Shown piece by piece: positions 36,033 through 47,985 of a stretch of 64,000 nt of DNA. Made by a program: the position numbers and the translations under genes. Position 1 is the stretch's first letter; each line of letters begins with the position of its first letter. The notes beneath the pieces are model-generated. The model saw nothing but the letters and a program-made list of their open reading frames with translations, made no database searches and was not told where the DNA came from. This DNA is from Nereocystis luetkeana (Eukaryota; Sar; Phaeophyceae; Laminariales; Laminariaceae). Where the stretch lies: positions 8,834,698 to 8,898,697 of the forward strand of contig JARUPZ010000019.1 in NCBI GenBank assembly GCA_031213475.1, written 5' to 3'.

Positions 36033-36290
36033 TTGGCCGAGAGGAGCCGGGTGGAAGGTGGAGACCGCGGGAGCAACGCTGAAAGCGTTTTGGCAAAATC
36101 GTTTGCCTGGACTGGTGAAACACCGCGCCCGCAGGTGGTTGATGGGGGGGGGACGTTGCCCCCGAGGAAGGAGACGAAGGAGAGAGTGAGGATGGGCGCA
36201 GGGGGAGGAGTCTGCATCGTCTGTTCGGGATCAGCGCACGGGCGCGATAGGACGCACTGCCCCAAGCGAGAGAGGGTGAAAGAGAAGTGA
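36033..36290 (+). CDS. Possible CCHC-like ORF fragment
   Basis: An 85-codon plus-strand frame ending CIVCSGSAHGRDRTHCPKRE, i.e. C-x2-C-x4-H-x6-C, close to but not matching the CCHC knuckle spacing. The rest is Gly/Arg-rich. On the opposite strand there is a Gly/Ser-rich frame of similar length. It could be a transposon gag remnant or chance. Confidence 0.25.
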   Translation: MAERSRVEGGDRGSNAESVLAKSFAWTGETPRPQVVDGGGTLPPRKETKERVRMGAGGGVCIVCSGSAHGRDRTHCPKRERVKEK

Positions 36291-39200
36291 CCGAGGCGCC
36301 ACCAGCAAGGACTTACGTCCACACCAGGCACGTCTGACGTTGGTGATTGATTGTTGTTGGTGATTTTCGTTTTAGATTGATGTTATATCGATCCAAGAGT
36401 GGTAGATAATATCTGGGCAATGGAGATTGAGAATTGGGAATGCTGGAAATTGAAATGAGATGCACAGACGTATTCATATATAGCTTCCCTCACTGAAGTT
36501 CTCCAGTAGACGCACTGCAGGACAATGCCGTCTGCCTGTTTTATGGTTGTTGACTGGTCGAGCGCTCTGGCTGGTCATCGATTCGAGTGCGAGCGAGTAC
36601 GGGATGAAAGTAGAGTAAATGAGAAAGTGTAAAGCGTCGAGTAGTTTTTCTGCATGTAGTCTACTGCTGCTGTATCACTGCTGTATCGTACAAGTACAGC
36701 AGTATTGCATGAATAAACATTTCGAATTAAGAGGGTACAGGTACACGTAGAATTAGTTGAGATACCTGCGAATGTGATGAGCACCCTTTTTGAAGTCATT
36801 ACGTATCATGTGCAGTAAGAGGATTGATGAGCCCACCCTATTGCTGAGTTTGGCGTTGCGTTAGTCTCGTGCTGGCTTGATAACAGCACCGAGCAAGTAC
36901 GGCAGAAATAAATGATGTACCGGTATGTGTTGAACCCTTGAGCCCAACTACGTACAGCAACACGTTCATTTGCGGCATTCCACATATTTAGATCTTTATA
37001 TTCGGACAACTCGTTTTCGAGATAGTTGTGGAGTTGATGTGTAGGACCACCCATGCTACTTGATACGTACCAAAAGGCGAGATGTTCGTATGCGAACGGC
37101 GTAATAAACATTATTACGTTTACCCTTTTCCTAAAATCACTTGATCATGAGGACCTGCCTCACGCTCAGCGAGTCTCCCACGCTTTTTTGTCGCTTCTAC
37201 GATCCTTGCTTTCTTCGCTTTCTTTGCTTTCTTTGCGTGCTTGCCTCTCGTGCCACACTTTTTTTCCCGGAACAGAAAAAAAATCTCGGAAAAAGAAAAC
37301 GTCGATTTTGTTTTTTCAGCGGTTTGGGAGGCTCTCTTTCGCTTTTTTTCACCGGCTGGTTGAAATTTCTTTTGCACTTTCAGTTATTTTTCCCTTTTTT
37401 CTTCTTCCGTTTCGTGTGCGTGTGAGTAGTCGGAGCACTGCGACGCGGGCGAGCCCGGCACCCTCGCGGGTGTCGGCGGATGCTGGCGGGCAGAGGGGGG
37501 GTTGCAAGTAGTGCGGTCGCGGTTTTCGTGGCGAGGCGTCGTGTGTGCCTCGAGACACAAGGGAAGCATGAATGGGCTCTCTTTTGCCTCCATCTGAAAA
37601 ATTAGACTGAGTATGTACGAGTCCATAAGGGTCGTTCGGGATTGCAAGCTAACATTCAAGCGGTGCTTATTTTTGCGACCCCGCTGAACTATACACAGAG
37701 ACGAACGCCCGTCTGACCGTCGACATCGTCGTGCTGGTGAACGAGGGTCACGGTGAGCACCGGGTTTCACGCGGGGCGGGCAACGGGGATCACTGTGACA
37801 GAGAGGGAGGAAAGCTTTACTCGGACCGAATCGGTGGCGAGGTGGTCGAGAGAGGGGCGGGCGGCGTACGAGGCTAAGAGAGAAGCTCTGCTGTCCATTT
37901 TTTTTTTTCCTTCTTATTTGACTGTTGACTGGTGCAATGTGTTCCAGTCCAGGGGCAGACAATTATTACATGAGAGGGGACGGGGATTTTTTCTCTTTTC
38001 GAATTTTTCGGTTTCATATTGTTTTTGGGGCGCTGCTGTGCTGTGCCATGCTGTGCTTTCTCGTGCGTACATACCAGGTACATATCATACAGCATATCGA
38101 AAGAAGGAAATCAGTACCCTACCTGGGGTATGTACGTACGTACGTACGGCATGTGACTCTTGGCATTATCAAGTCACCAATTTGCAACTACAACAATCAT
38201 AAAGATATATGTTCAATCACCGACCTTCTGTCCGCTTCGCGTAATTCGATGTACTTTTCTTCCAGAGCGAGCGTAGCGGGCGGCGTAGGCCGCCCGCGGA
38301 GCGAAGCGCCTTGTATTTAATACGAGTTCGTACAGCAGCAGAAGTAGAGTGGAGAGCAAAACATCAGAATATACATTGCACGGATTTGAATACAGTACTT
38401 ACTGTGACTGGACTGCAGAGTAACACCCCCTCGTCCAGCGTCTGTTGCCCCGGTACTACTGCTGGTGATAGTAGAGTTATGGGTATGAGCTGAGGCGAAA
38501 ACAGTTCGCATGTACTGCTGTATATGTTCGCCAAGTACGTACAGCAGTATATATAATGGGCGAGGAATGCATGGGTTTGATGTGGGACCAGGTATTCTCG
38601 TTGACAGGTAACTGTTTATTTGCAGTGGCATTTGGAACTTTAGTGGTAAAGAGGAGTTGGCAAGCTGCGAACACATGGAAAGAGCAAAACACCCAATGCA
38701 GACCTAATCGCTCGATTGCACGCCCCATCCCTTGTGTGTGTTGGGTCAATGCTGCGGAGGTAACGTTTGATTTCACCCAGGAGGGTATGCTGGATGACCC
38801 GAGCTGCGAAGACGCCACGAGACCGGACGGAGAGGCAGCCGCGGCGGAGGCAACAGCAGTAGTGTCTGGGGTATTGGGGTGGTTTTTAAATGAAATGTGA
38901 TTGCCTGTGAATCTGGATGAATGATTTCATTATTTGTGTTTTTGAATGATGTTTCTGGCCGATTTGGATTCCACGAGAGTTTTTGGTGTTTACTGAGTAG
39001 TTTCAACGTCAAATAAATTTCAAGTGGGGAGATCTAAGCTATCTCGCATTACCGTCGCGATCTGTGTATCTATGGCGGGAGTAGGGAGTAGGGGATAAGG
39101 GGAGACTCTTGTCCGGAGGAGCGGGGTTCCTTGCATTAAATTTCTTGACTTGATTTTTTTTTTTTTATATTGGCATGACTACTCCTGTGGTATTTTTCTG

Positions 39201-39394
39201 GTTAATTTTGTGTTTTAGGTTTTAGATGAGGCTGGAGAGAGACTAGGAAGCGCCTGGGGGCGTGTGCGGTCCAAATGAAAATGTTTTCCAACTTGGAAGG
39301 TTTGGGTTGTGCTTCGGAAAAATGAGAGTTTAATTTTTGGGGGGTTTTGATAAATAACCCCCTGACTATTTGTCGAACGGCATTTGACCTACAC
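36291..39394. other. Gene-poor; one candidate terminal exon
   Basis: A plus-strand frame at about 38757-38900 (TFDFTQEGMLDDPSCEDATR, Ala-rich, ending in TGA) could be a last exon but has no upstream partner. The T-rich stretch 37100-37400 and other frames look non-coding. Confidence 0.3.
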
Positions 39395-40100
39395 TCGGAG
39401 TAATGTAGAATACACGTGAGTGAGGGAATCGAATTTCTACAACTACGTTCGTGCAGAGTTTTATTCTTCCTGATTTAGTTAGGCCCCATACTGGGTACTG
39501 ATATATCCAAGTAATCGAGGATATTCAGAGAAGACTTGCGTTTTAGTTCTCGAGAGTGGACGAACGTATTTGGACGACTTCCGCGGAAAATACCGTTTTA
39601 CCTGGCATTGGATTTCGAGAGTTTTTCATGTTTGCAACAGAGAGGCTGTGGATTTGAGCATTTGAGCGTTGATTCAAGGATGTGATTTTTTTGTTACAGA
39701 TTGGATTTTTGAGTTTCTGATTTAGATATGAGGTGATTATGATATTTCGATCTATCAACCCTACAATTTCGTGCCTTGTCATGCACCGGAGCAGGGAGGA
39801 CAATAGTATGGTCGTGTATAGTGAGTAGGGGGGGTTTTAATTGTACTCAAGAACACGCTCCATAAGATCCATTGTAGATTGAGGAGTTCCATGCTGAAAA
39901 GGGATTCTGGTAGTAGGGTATTGGGATATCGGGGTAATGTGTACCCCACCCGTGCCACTCGTTGGATGTAGCTCCATATGAGGCGAGTCGGCTCGACAGC
40001 TCGGATATATAATATACAAGAGGAGTTCCGTGTTATTGTCTGGAGGCAACCACGCGTTCCCGTGCCAGCTACGTCTATACGTTTAGAGATCAACCAACAC
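39395..40100 (-). repeat. R1 repeat, inverted long copy
   Basis: Matches 23100-24000 in reverse orientation, including the CCCCGATATCCCAATACCCTA segment and the downstream CAATGCCAGGTAAAACGG part. Confidence 0.8.
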
Positions 40101-40923
40101 GTACACATCCATTTATGTTCTTCCAAACATGATGTTTACTCAGATTCTCCTTCGCGATGTCTCAAGCCTTGTGTGCTTCGCCTCCCGCTGTGACTGCTTC
40201 AGCCGGTCCCGACTCCCTCCTCGATTGGGAGCCAATACAACCTCCACACCAGCAGCAGAAGCAGCCGCAGCAACAGCGGTGGCGGGGCTTGACTCCACAA
40301 AGGGCTCCGCTCCAGGTGCACCGTCAGGATTCACAGCCCAAGCCATCAGTGGTTGAGGCGGCTTCGTCGATCGCGCTCACGGTCTCCCTCCCTGACTCCC
40401 TCTCTCCCCTCTCTAGCTGTTCTGCGTGCCCTCTTTTCTCTTTACGCCGTGATTTTTTATGGGTTTTGTTAAGATACTGCCTTGAATGAGGTTGAAAACC
40501 CGGTAATTACCTGGGTTCAGGCACCGGGATCGTATTTGCAGTACTTGGAAGGCGTATCTTAGGTGGGAAACCCGGGGGTTTTCCAGAGACGCACGAGCTT
40601 GATCTCAGTCTCCACCGTGCACGAAAGGAAAGAAGCTGCTCTTCTTTTATCTCTAAGCAAACAACACACGTGAGTACCAACGAGTACCGACTTGATAGGC
40701 AAACCTGTCCAGTGATACAAAGTGTCCCGCCGGCTGATCATAACAGTTTCCGCTGTTTAATGAGGCGTTATTATAGGACATACGCAAATACTCAAAGTAC
40801 TACCACCGTGGCAGCCCCCCCTCAGCTTGTACAGTAGTATTGGCAGCACATGCTGGACCAGGGCCCAGCCCTACGCGATTTCGTCTTGGATTGGAAATCG
40901 ACAGTTTCCATCCACCGATCCAA

Positions 40924-40962
40924 CTGCACAAGAAATGGTCTTAGGCCATTCCTTGTGCAGTC
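40924..40962. repeat. Near-perfect hairpin
   Basis: ACTGCACAAGAAATGGTC and its inverse meet at a central CTTAGG. A fragment of the same palindrome (TGCACGAGAAATGGCCTAAG) occurs at 42561-42580, abutting another element. Confidence 0.75.
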
Positions 40963-41080
40963 GGGATCAAGGATTGAAAAAGCCGGTTTCCGATCGGAGA
41001 CAAAAAATGGCATTCTTGTGCAGTTGGAAAAGCGCCTTTTCAATCAAAGATTATTCGATGATGATTTCCAACTGGGTCAG

Positions 41081-41860
41081 ACCGTTTCCTACGCGGTTCG
41101 ATTTTTGAGCTTTAGATTTTGACTCGATCGCATTTCCAGACGTGAACTTGGCAAATCGGAACAGTCTTCCTATGCGGAAAAATCAGATTTATTGTGTGTG
41201 TCGAGATTCTCGAGCAAACGCCGAGACCAACTGCTTTTTGTGGTTTGGCGCCGCGAAGAGACGCGCTCGGTGCGCTGCCCTGCGCGTAGGACCCAAGCGC
41301 CCGAGCCAAGGCTGACTACCTCTGGTCTGGCGGCGAAGAGACGTGGCGAGTACGCTAGAGCCAACCTGTCTTGGTATTTTGTGTTCCATTTTGTGACTGA
41401 CTGCGGCTCCTGCTGTACTGCAGGGTAGTCTACGAGTACTCGTCACGTATCCACGGAGAGGCGCGTGCCGAGTGCGCTTCTCTCGGTCTCTAGGCCCGAG
41501 CCGGCGCCAGGCGACTGTAGTCTGGCCGCGGAGGGACGCGCCGCCGGCCGCCCGAGCGTCGGGCGCAAAGCAACGTCGCTATACAGCTGTCACCATCCAA
41601 CTCATCGATCGTTCTGTTGCTGTTTGCTGCTGCGGATAACATCTTGAATTTAGAGAGCATGCCATTTTTCGATTTGAAAACCTGATGAGCCAGCTCGTCG
41701 GATTTGAGCCAAAATCCGACGACTTGGGTAATCGGATTCATCACAAATAAAAAAAAATCCGGTCTGATTTTGCATATTTGGACTGCAGAATCAGGGTCAT
41801 TCGTTTTTGAGATCGAAATATACAAATCTGAAGCTCGAAATCGAACCGCATAAACAGCCT
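41081..41860 (+). repeat. Direct copy of the 361-1060 repeat unit
   Basis: Extended similarity with the left-edge unit, from CGGTTCGATTTTTGAG through GCCATTTTTCGATT to TCGAAATCGAACCG. No inverted partner is present here. Confidence 0.85.
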
Positions 41861-42102
41861 CACACAGTCGAAAAAACTGAGATTTTCGATCCAACTCGCC
41901 AGTCGGGTTCATGAATCGGAAATGTTAGAAAGTCCCGCCGCATACTCGTACGAGTGTCACACCCACACATCAACACGACATACGACCCCACACCACAACA
42001 TCGGCGACGCTGGCTTGGCTGCTGCCACTTCTGTTGCTGCTCGGCGCGAGTCAGCGTGATACATCCTTATCTACGCCCGTCAGCAGCACGTGACAGCACC
42101 CG

Positions 42103-42414
42103 ATGATCGCAGTGCGCGGTATCGATGACCTTTTGCTAACCGCTGCGTTGGCATTAGCTTTGGCGACTCTCAGAGAAATCCAGCGCCGCGATGGCCTCGA
42201 GGACGAGATGGAGGAGAACGCCCCGCGTGTGAAGCTTACACCACGCTGCTCGAGGAACAAGCGAGACATCAGCATGCAGTGTGGTTACGCGCAGCTGCTG
42301 GAAGATGAAGACCACCTCTCTGACCCCACGAGCATTACGGCGAAGCAGTTTCGAACCGACTTCCGCCTGCTCTACGTGCTCTTTTTTCTTGGAGCTACTG
42401 CTGTATTACAGTAA
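42103..42414 (+). pseudogene. Possible PIF/Harbinger transposase N-terminal fragment
   Basis: A 103-codon frame: an Ala/Leu-rich helix (ALALALATLREIQRRDG), an acidic-basic linker, then GYAQLLEDEDHLSDPTSITA and QFRTDFRLLYVLFF. The last part resembles the region just before the DDE domain in PIF/Harbinger (DDE_Tnp_4) transposases, where a Phe-Arg-x-x-Phe-Arg-x-x-Tyr pattern is usual. The DDE domain itself is missing, so it is a fragment. Assignment is from pattern memory only. Confidence 0.35.
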
Positions 42415-42580
42415 TATTTAATCTATTGAAAGTTACTCCCTTACATCAAACGTCTCCAGAAAAAACACAAAAACTGCATATTCGACAAGAATGGTAGCTA
42501 TTCACAATCCAGTCGGAAAATAACCGATCGGAAACCAGCTTTTTCAATCCTAGTTTCCGACTGCACGAGAAATGGCCTAA

Positions 42581-43195
42581 GGGCCGTTCCTAACGAACCG
42601 AAAAAAAAACACGATTCGTGACTTTTTGGCATGACAAAATATCACGATCCATGACATTTCAGTTCTAACGAAAAAGCTGAAAAACGTGACGTTTTGTGAT
42701 ATTTTCAAGTTGTAAAATTTCCAATATTTCAAACCCAACTATTTTTGGGGGTGAAGCCAACTCTCGCGAGTGGGGCACGGCCAGACCGGGCCTACCGCGC
42801 CTGGCCCGGCCCGTGATATATTCGAATCACGGGCCGAAGCCTGACCCAGCCTGCGAGATTCCAATCTCACCGACCGTCGGCCAAGCCCGGTCCGCGAGAT
42901 TCCATCTCGCAGGCCGTCTGCCCGGCCTGGCCTGTGACATTCTCAGGTCATTTTCGCTTTTGTCTTCGAACTGTGGCTCCTCCTCCTCGAAATTTGGAGG
43001 CCGCAACGTGCTCGTTAGTCCGCGCCCAGCTGTGTCTTTGGGTAGCTGCCCGGTGTTCACAAGCGGCGTACGAAGCAGAGTCTGACATGCCCCTACACCG
43101 GCCTTCGGATACCGTTGGTGCACGTGGGTTGCGTAGTGCCTCGATCAGGCGTCTTTCGAGACACGACAAACGTCACGAATCGTGATTTTGTTTTT
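42581..43195 (+). mobile_element. GGGCCGTTCCTAACGAACC-end element, copy 1
   Basis: Begins GGGCCGTTCCTAACGAACCG followed by an A-run and CACGATTCGTGAC, and closes near CACGAATCGTGATTTTG. The interior (GCGAGTGGGGCACGGCCAG) matches about 48087-48700. The right inverted end is truncated. The same terminal sequence recurs, inverted, near 50413. Confidence 0.7.
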
Positions 43196-43227
43196 TTCAG
43201 GGGAAATCTAAAAAAAATGGCGTCAGA

Positions 43228-44620
43228 CCTATGCCAATGGAAACGCAAAGTTCAAAAGTATTTTTTTCAAACATATTGCTTGAAAAAAGCAGCCGAAAAA
43301 ATTCACGTACCGCCGCTGTGGGGAAAAAAGAGAAAAATGTTTGATTTTTTCTTTTTTTTCCCCCAACGGCTGCAGGCGGCGCAATTTGTGTTTTCCTGGT
43401 TGCAAATTGTCAACACGGTGATCGAAACCAGCTCGAGCGACGATCGACGCTCGATCTCGACATAGACTCAGCCCACGGCCAACCCGCTCGGTATCTGGCA
43501 AGGCCAACGAATATAGATGACGGCCTCGAAGATATCAGGTGGACCCATGGTCTAGGGCACGAGAGCTTGCCGGCGGCGTCCTACGGTATCCTCCCAAACC
43601 TGAAAAAAAGTCTATTTTTTGCTATTCGAGACGGATGGAGAAGTTTTGTCTTTAATTTTGTGCAAACCAGCGGCCAAATGTTTTTTATCATGCGCCTGGT
43701 CAGCTCCCGCCGGTGTGAAGACGGTGACCCTACGGTGGGTCGGAGCCCTTAACGAGCGCACTCCGTTCAGAATTCATGACGCAATCGTTGGTTTTGTTGA
43801 TCGATGTCTGTCGAGGGCTCGGAATCTCGCCGCTTCGAACCAAAGATCGGCCTGAGTTTTTCTCATGCGGCCCCAGATTTGCTTTTTTCGGGCTTTTCCA
43901 AAAGTTAGACCTATGCCAATGGAAACGCGAAGTTGAAAAGTTTTTTTTCAAATATATGGCTTTAAAAAAACAGCCGAAATTTTTCTCGTACCGCCGCTGT
44001 GGGAAAAAAAGAGAAAAATGGTTGATTTTTCTTTTTTTTCCCCAACGGCTGCAGGCGGCGCAATTTGTGTTTTTCTGGTCGCAAATTGTCAACACGGTGA
44101 TCGAAACCAGCTCGTGCGAGGATCGACCCTCGATCTCGACATAGACTCAGCCCACGGCCAACCCACTCGGTATCTGGCAAGCCCAACGAGTATAGATGAC
44201 GGCCTCGAAGATATCAGGCGGATCCATGGTCTAGGGGGCGAGAGCTTGCCGGCGGCGTCGTACGGTATCCTCCCAAACCTGAAAAAAAGACTATTTTTTG
44301 CCATTCGAGACGGATGGAGAAGTTTTGTCTTCTGTTTAGTGCAAACCAGCGGCCAAATGTTTTTTTATCACACGCCTGGTCAGCTCCCGCCACATGACAC
44401 CGGCCATGGTGTGAAGACGATGACCCTAGGGTGGGTCGGAGCCCCTAACGAGCGCACTCCGTTCAGAATTCGTGACGCAATCGTTGGTTTTGTTGATCGA
44501 TGTCTGTCGAGGACTCGGAATCTCGCCGCTTCGAACCAAAGATCGGCCTGAGTTTTTCTCAAGCCGATGTTGGCCCAACATCGGCCCCAGATTTGCTTTT
44601 TTCGGGCTTTTCCAAAAGTT
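43228..44620 (+). repeat. Tandem duplication of a ~680-bp unit
   Basis: Two head-to-tail copies (about 43228-43906 and 43907-44620) begin GACCTATGCCAATGGAAACGC and end TTTTCCAAAAGTTAG. They are highly similar over the whole length with small indels. Open frames are parallel in both and contain no known domain. Diverged inverted relatives lie at 33330-33860. Confidence 0.9.
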
Positions 44621-44636
44621 AGGAACAATTTTTTTT

Positions 44637-44860
44637 TTTAGGTGGCCCATAGGAAGCGTGTTCTGAATTTTTTTGGCGGGTATCTTTGAAATTCAAACTG
44701 TTTATTGCAACTTCGCTGTACCATTGGCATAGGTCTTAGGCACTTTTTTTTTTTACGTGGCCCATAGGAAGCGCGTTCTGAATTTTTTTGGCGGGTATCT
44801 TTGAAATTCAAACTTTTTATTGAAACTTCACTGTCCCATTGGCATAGGTCTCATGAATCG
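44637..44860 (+). repeat. Tandem duplication, ~118-bp unit
   Basis: GTGGCCCATAGGAAGCG..TTTTTTTGGCGGGTATC is repeated twice, the second copy starting near 44757. Each ends CCATTGGCATAGGTCT. Confidence 0.9.
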
Positions 44861-45379
44861 TGTTTTTTTTTTGTCAACTATTTGAGTGTTTGCGATTTTT
44901 ATTTTTTTTACTTTTACTTCTCCAAAAATTCTCCCGAGGTAACTTTTTGAGGTAAATTTCTGAAAAAAACGCGAAAAAGTACTTCAGCGAAGTCAGGATT
45001 TCATCAAAAGCTACGGTAACTTTTGGCTCTCTGTCTCATTGGCCTACACGCACCGAGCATCATCCCGACGCAAAACGCATCATCTCAAATCTCGAAGGAT
45101 CAAAACACCGAGCATCTTCCATGCCACCATGCTGCTTGCTGTACGCATCACGACAACCGCTGGGAGCACAGAGGCTCGAGAGGTGTAGCTTGAGTATAGC
45201 GCGTACGAGCGGCGTTGGATTGTGCCAGCGGGCCGCCGCCGCTGCTACGTAGGGTACACGCTTTCGCCTACTTGGTGACGACGTGGAGGATGCTTCGTTC
45301 CAAAAAAGGACTCGCATCACACTCGTACTCGTACTCGTGCTCGCACAGAGCGCGACAGCTCGTGTATCATTTCGATTCC

Positions 45380-45484
45380 ACCACACTGCAGCAGCAGCAG
45401 CAGCAGCAGCGGCGGCGGCAGCAGTGGCCGCGACAGTGGCGGCGGAGCGGAGCCCGCCGGCGCTGTGGCGTGCGTAGGCTGAGC

Positions 45485-45522
<38 letters not shown>

Positions 45523-45525
45523 CAA
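45380..45525 (+). repeat. CAG microsatellite
   Basis: Two CAG/GCG runs at 45389-45425 and 45484-45521 give Gln, Ala, Ser or Leu frames depending on the reading. The frame-specific proteins through them are not supported. Confidence 0.9.
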
Positions 45526-46115
45526 TCCAAAAAGGGAAGCTGGCTGGTGCTGGTGCTGGTGCTTGCTGGACCAGGTGCTGGTGCTGACGCTGTTTATTTT
45601 TGTTGCTCAAGCTGCCTCTAGCTGCGGCTAGCGCTTGCTAGCTGCCGCTTGCTGTGCTGCTGCTTGCAGTCGTGGGCTGGCAGTGGGGGCACCGCTGTCA
45701 ACTCTGCCGCCGAAACGTTGCTGGGCCGCCGTTGCTACTCCCAAGCTGTTTTTTAGTTTTTCGTTCTTTTTTTTTGGCGCGTTTGCCTCACCTCCCCCCT
45801 TCCCTTCTTATTTTTGGAGGCGTCGCCTGCAGGATTTGATTTACCTCACTCGCAAACACACCGAGAACAGGAAGGGAAGGAAATTCACTTTTTTTAGCGC
45901 AAGTAAAGTTTTTTTTTTTTTACCTCTATCGCAAACACTCAATTCAAAACAAAAATATCACGAATCGTGTTTTTTTTTGTTCGATAGGATTGGAAAACCG
46001 CCGAAAACCGAAAACCCCCAAAAACAAAATCCGACAAGTAGACTACGAGTATCCACGTGCGAGTTTTTTTTTTCATTTTTCTTTCATTCCCGTTTGTACC
46101 TCTTTGTGTCTTTGT

Positions 46116-46224
46116 TATTACGGGGGACCATAGTTAATAGGATCTATGGTTTAGTTAAAAACCTATATATTTAACCATTTTTACTAACAGTATTTGGTCC
46201 TATTAACTATGGTCCCCCGTAATA
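46116..46224. mobile_element. TA-flanked mariner-like MITE, copy 3
   Basis: Complete copy with TATTACGGGGGACCATAG on the left and its perfect inverse on the right, 109 bp including the flanking TAs. Confidence 0.93.
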
Positions 46225-46846
46225 GTATGGTCCGTTTTGCCTTTTTTTTTTGCGTTTTTGCTATCTGCGTCTGTTTTAGTTTTGTTTTTGTTTTTCTTTT
46301 GCTTAGCTTCATCTTCTTTTGTTAGGTTTTTGTCTGCTATTAATAGTCTCCTTTTTGCTTCCCTGGTGTCCGCAGTGGTGGAGTGCGTATGCTTGTTTTT
46401 TGTTTTTTGCCTCTGTTTTTACTTGAGGTATTTCTTCCACTCCAGAGTTATTGGAGCCTGTCCTGCGACCACGGACTGCATTGAATTGTGAATTAATGTG
46501 AGAACAACAAAAAAAACAACAACAACACCATAATCCTGAGAACTACGTAAGATCTAAGTATATACCAGGTATGTTCGTACTCGTACCCGTGTGGTGTGCC
46601 CATGTTACCAGACTTTGTAGCATTACGAGTATTATTACGTAAGGATACTTGTACTTGTACTGGTGTTGTACAGCAGTAGTCGGAAACCTAAGCCGTGCAC
46701 GCCCACAAGAGGCGTTGCGGATAAAATTGCAATACGCACCATCATAGCAACGTCTTTGCTGTGTGCACCACCCTCCCAAGCGTCTACTGCTTGCTGTCGT
46801 ACAACCAAAATACCATGGTAGAACAGAACACCAGTGTAAACCTCAC

Positions 46847-47314
46847 CTTCTTGGCAATGTGATTCGTGTCATGGCAACATTGCAGGCACTCTTCCGTCAG
46901 ACCTGCAGGCGCAAGCGACAGAACCGTCGGGCTCAGAAACATTGACGTGCATTTTTAAAATCGATGCAGCAAGCACGGTAGGTGCTCGTTCCAATATTGC
47001 AGCAGTGACAGCAGCAACGCTGTAGCAAAGCTCAAGCCCCCCATACGAATCTGTGGACGGTGCGGACTCTCCCCATACTGCGAAAGACTCATCCGCTTGA
47101 CTCCGAGTATGTGCTCAAAAGTCTCAAACAACCTCGTACTCGTACCTTCGTTCGCTACGATATCCTCGATGTTCTTGCAGGTCGAACAAGCCAAAGCTTG
47201 GGTAAACCCGAGGCCTTCGCACGTTTCAACATTAAGCTTGTCCACGGGTGGTGGGGGAACCTCCACTGCATGTGAAAGCATGAGCGGCACCAGCAGGACA
47301 AGCCACGTCTTCAT
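46847..47314 (-). CDS. SELENOF: SELENOF (15-kDa selenoprotein) N-terminal coding exons
   Basis: Exon 1 runs 47314 down to 47146 and exon 2 46902 down to 46847, joined in phase across GAAG|GTACGA and CTGCAG|GT. Residues 1-22 are a signal peptide (MKTWLVLLVPLMLSHAVEVP). Then comes the Cys-rich domain: ETCEGLGFTQALACSTCKN, IEDIVANEGLTEECLQCCHD. This order (C..LGF..LxCSxCxx...L..EC..CC) is the N-terminal UGGT-binding domain of SELENOF, an ER protein in glycoprotein folding control. Exon 2 ends at AAGAAG|GTGAGG. The thioredoxin-like domain with the selenocysteine is not found between here and the MITE and repeats below 46.3 kb. The gene has either a long intron or a truncation. Confidence 0.8.
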
Positions 47315-47459
47315 CCTGCTGCCTTCCAGTTGCAAATACTACTTGTACAGCGGTCTTGAACTTCCGGGAGACCTTTTTGAAGGCATGCCGGGTATTGCTT
47401 GCATGCCCCCCCTCTCCCCATCCAGGCGTTCCAGAAGATTTAAGGGCGTTATGAATGAG

Positions 47460-47640
47460 GGTTGTCCAAGTATGTCTCAACCAGGGAGAGCCCCACCACC
47501 TGGGCGCCTGCTACAAAGGAGCCGGCGATGTGCGGCCAGCGGATGGGCGACGGAAGTTCGGCGTTACTGGCGCTGTTGTTCTCATGCATGCTGCTCCAGG
47601 TAGGTTTGAAAGTTGATCGATATGGTATTAGGCTGGGCCA
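47460..47640 (+). repeat. Exon-like segment shared with 3.5 kb
   Basis: About 47515-47630 aligns with 3545-3660 (GAGCCGGCGATG..CAGCGGATGGGCGACGGAA), ending at a donor-like CAG|GTAGGTTTGAAAGTTGATCG. It lies upstream of SELENOF as the other copy lies upstream of the HAD exon. The product is not recognised. Confidence 0.6.
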
Positions 47641-47799
47641 GCCAAGACCAGCTTATGCATTCGTCCTGCGCTTTCTCACTTTTTTGTTTTGGGACTCTTT
47701 ATCCAAATTTGGCAACTGGCTAGGCTGGACCGGGAGCGCATTTGCCAACATTTACGATTTTTGGAATCCGATTTGATTATTCGTCGAGAAATTTGATAA

Positions 47800-47985
47800 A
47801 ACCCATACTTCCGGCAAACATACTTGTAGGGGTGTGTCCAGCTGGCTTGGAATGTTGTGCAATTTCCAAAGAATCAAGCTGTTTGTTCTCGAGGCGTTCA
47901 TTACTCTTAAGCATGTTTTCTCTCTCTTTTCAAGCTTCTTGAGGCCTGCTTCGCCGTCGGGCAGAAAAGAAAACGGCAAAATTAG
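47800..47985 (+). repeat. Left part of a third copy of the oxygenase-upstream segment
   Basis: Aligns with about 9440-9660 (AGCTGGCTTGGAATG, TTCTCGAGGCGTT, TTTTCAAGCTT). The continuation is found at 50410-50530, after the nested transposon cluster. Confidence 0.7.

Noticed and set aside
37384-37962. 192-residue minus-strand ORF
   Set aside because: Composition is Arg/Ser/Pro-rich over a biased stretch with no domain or conserved motif.
45060-45530. 156-residue minus-strand protein through the CAG repeat
   Set aside because: Poly-Leu and poly-Ala tracts come from the microsatellite and the remainder shows no domain or splice support.
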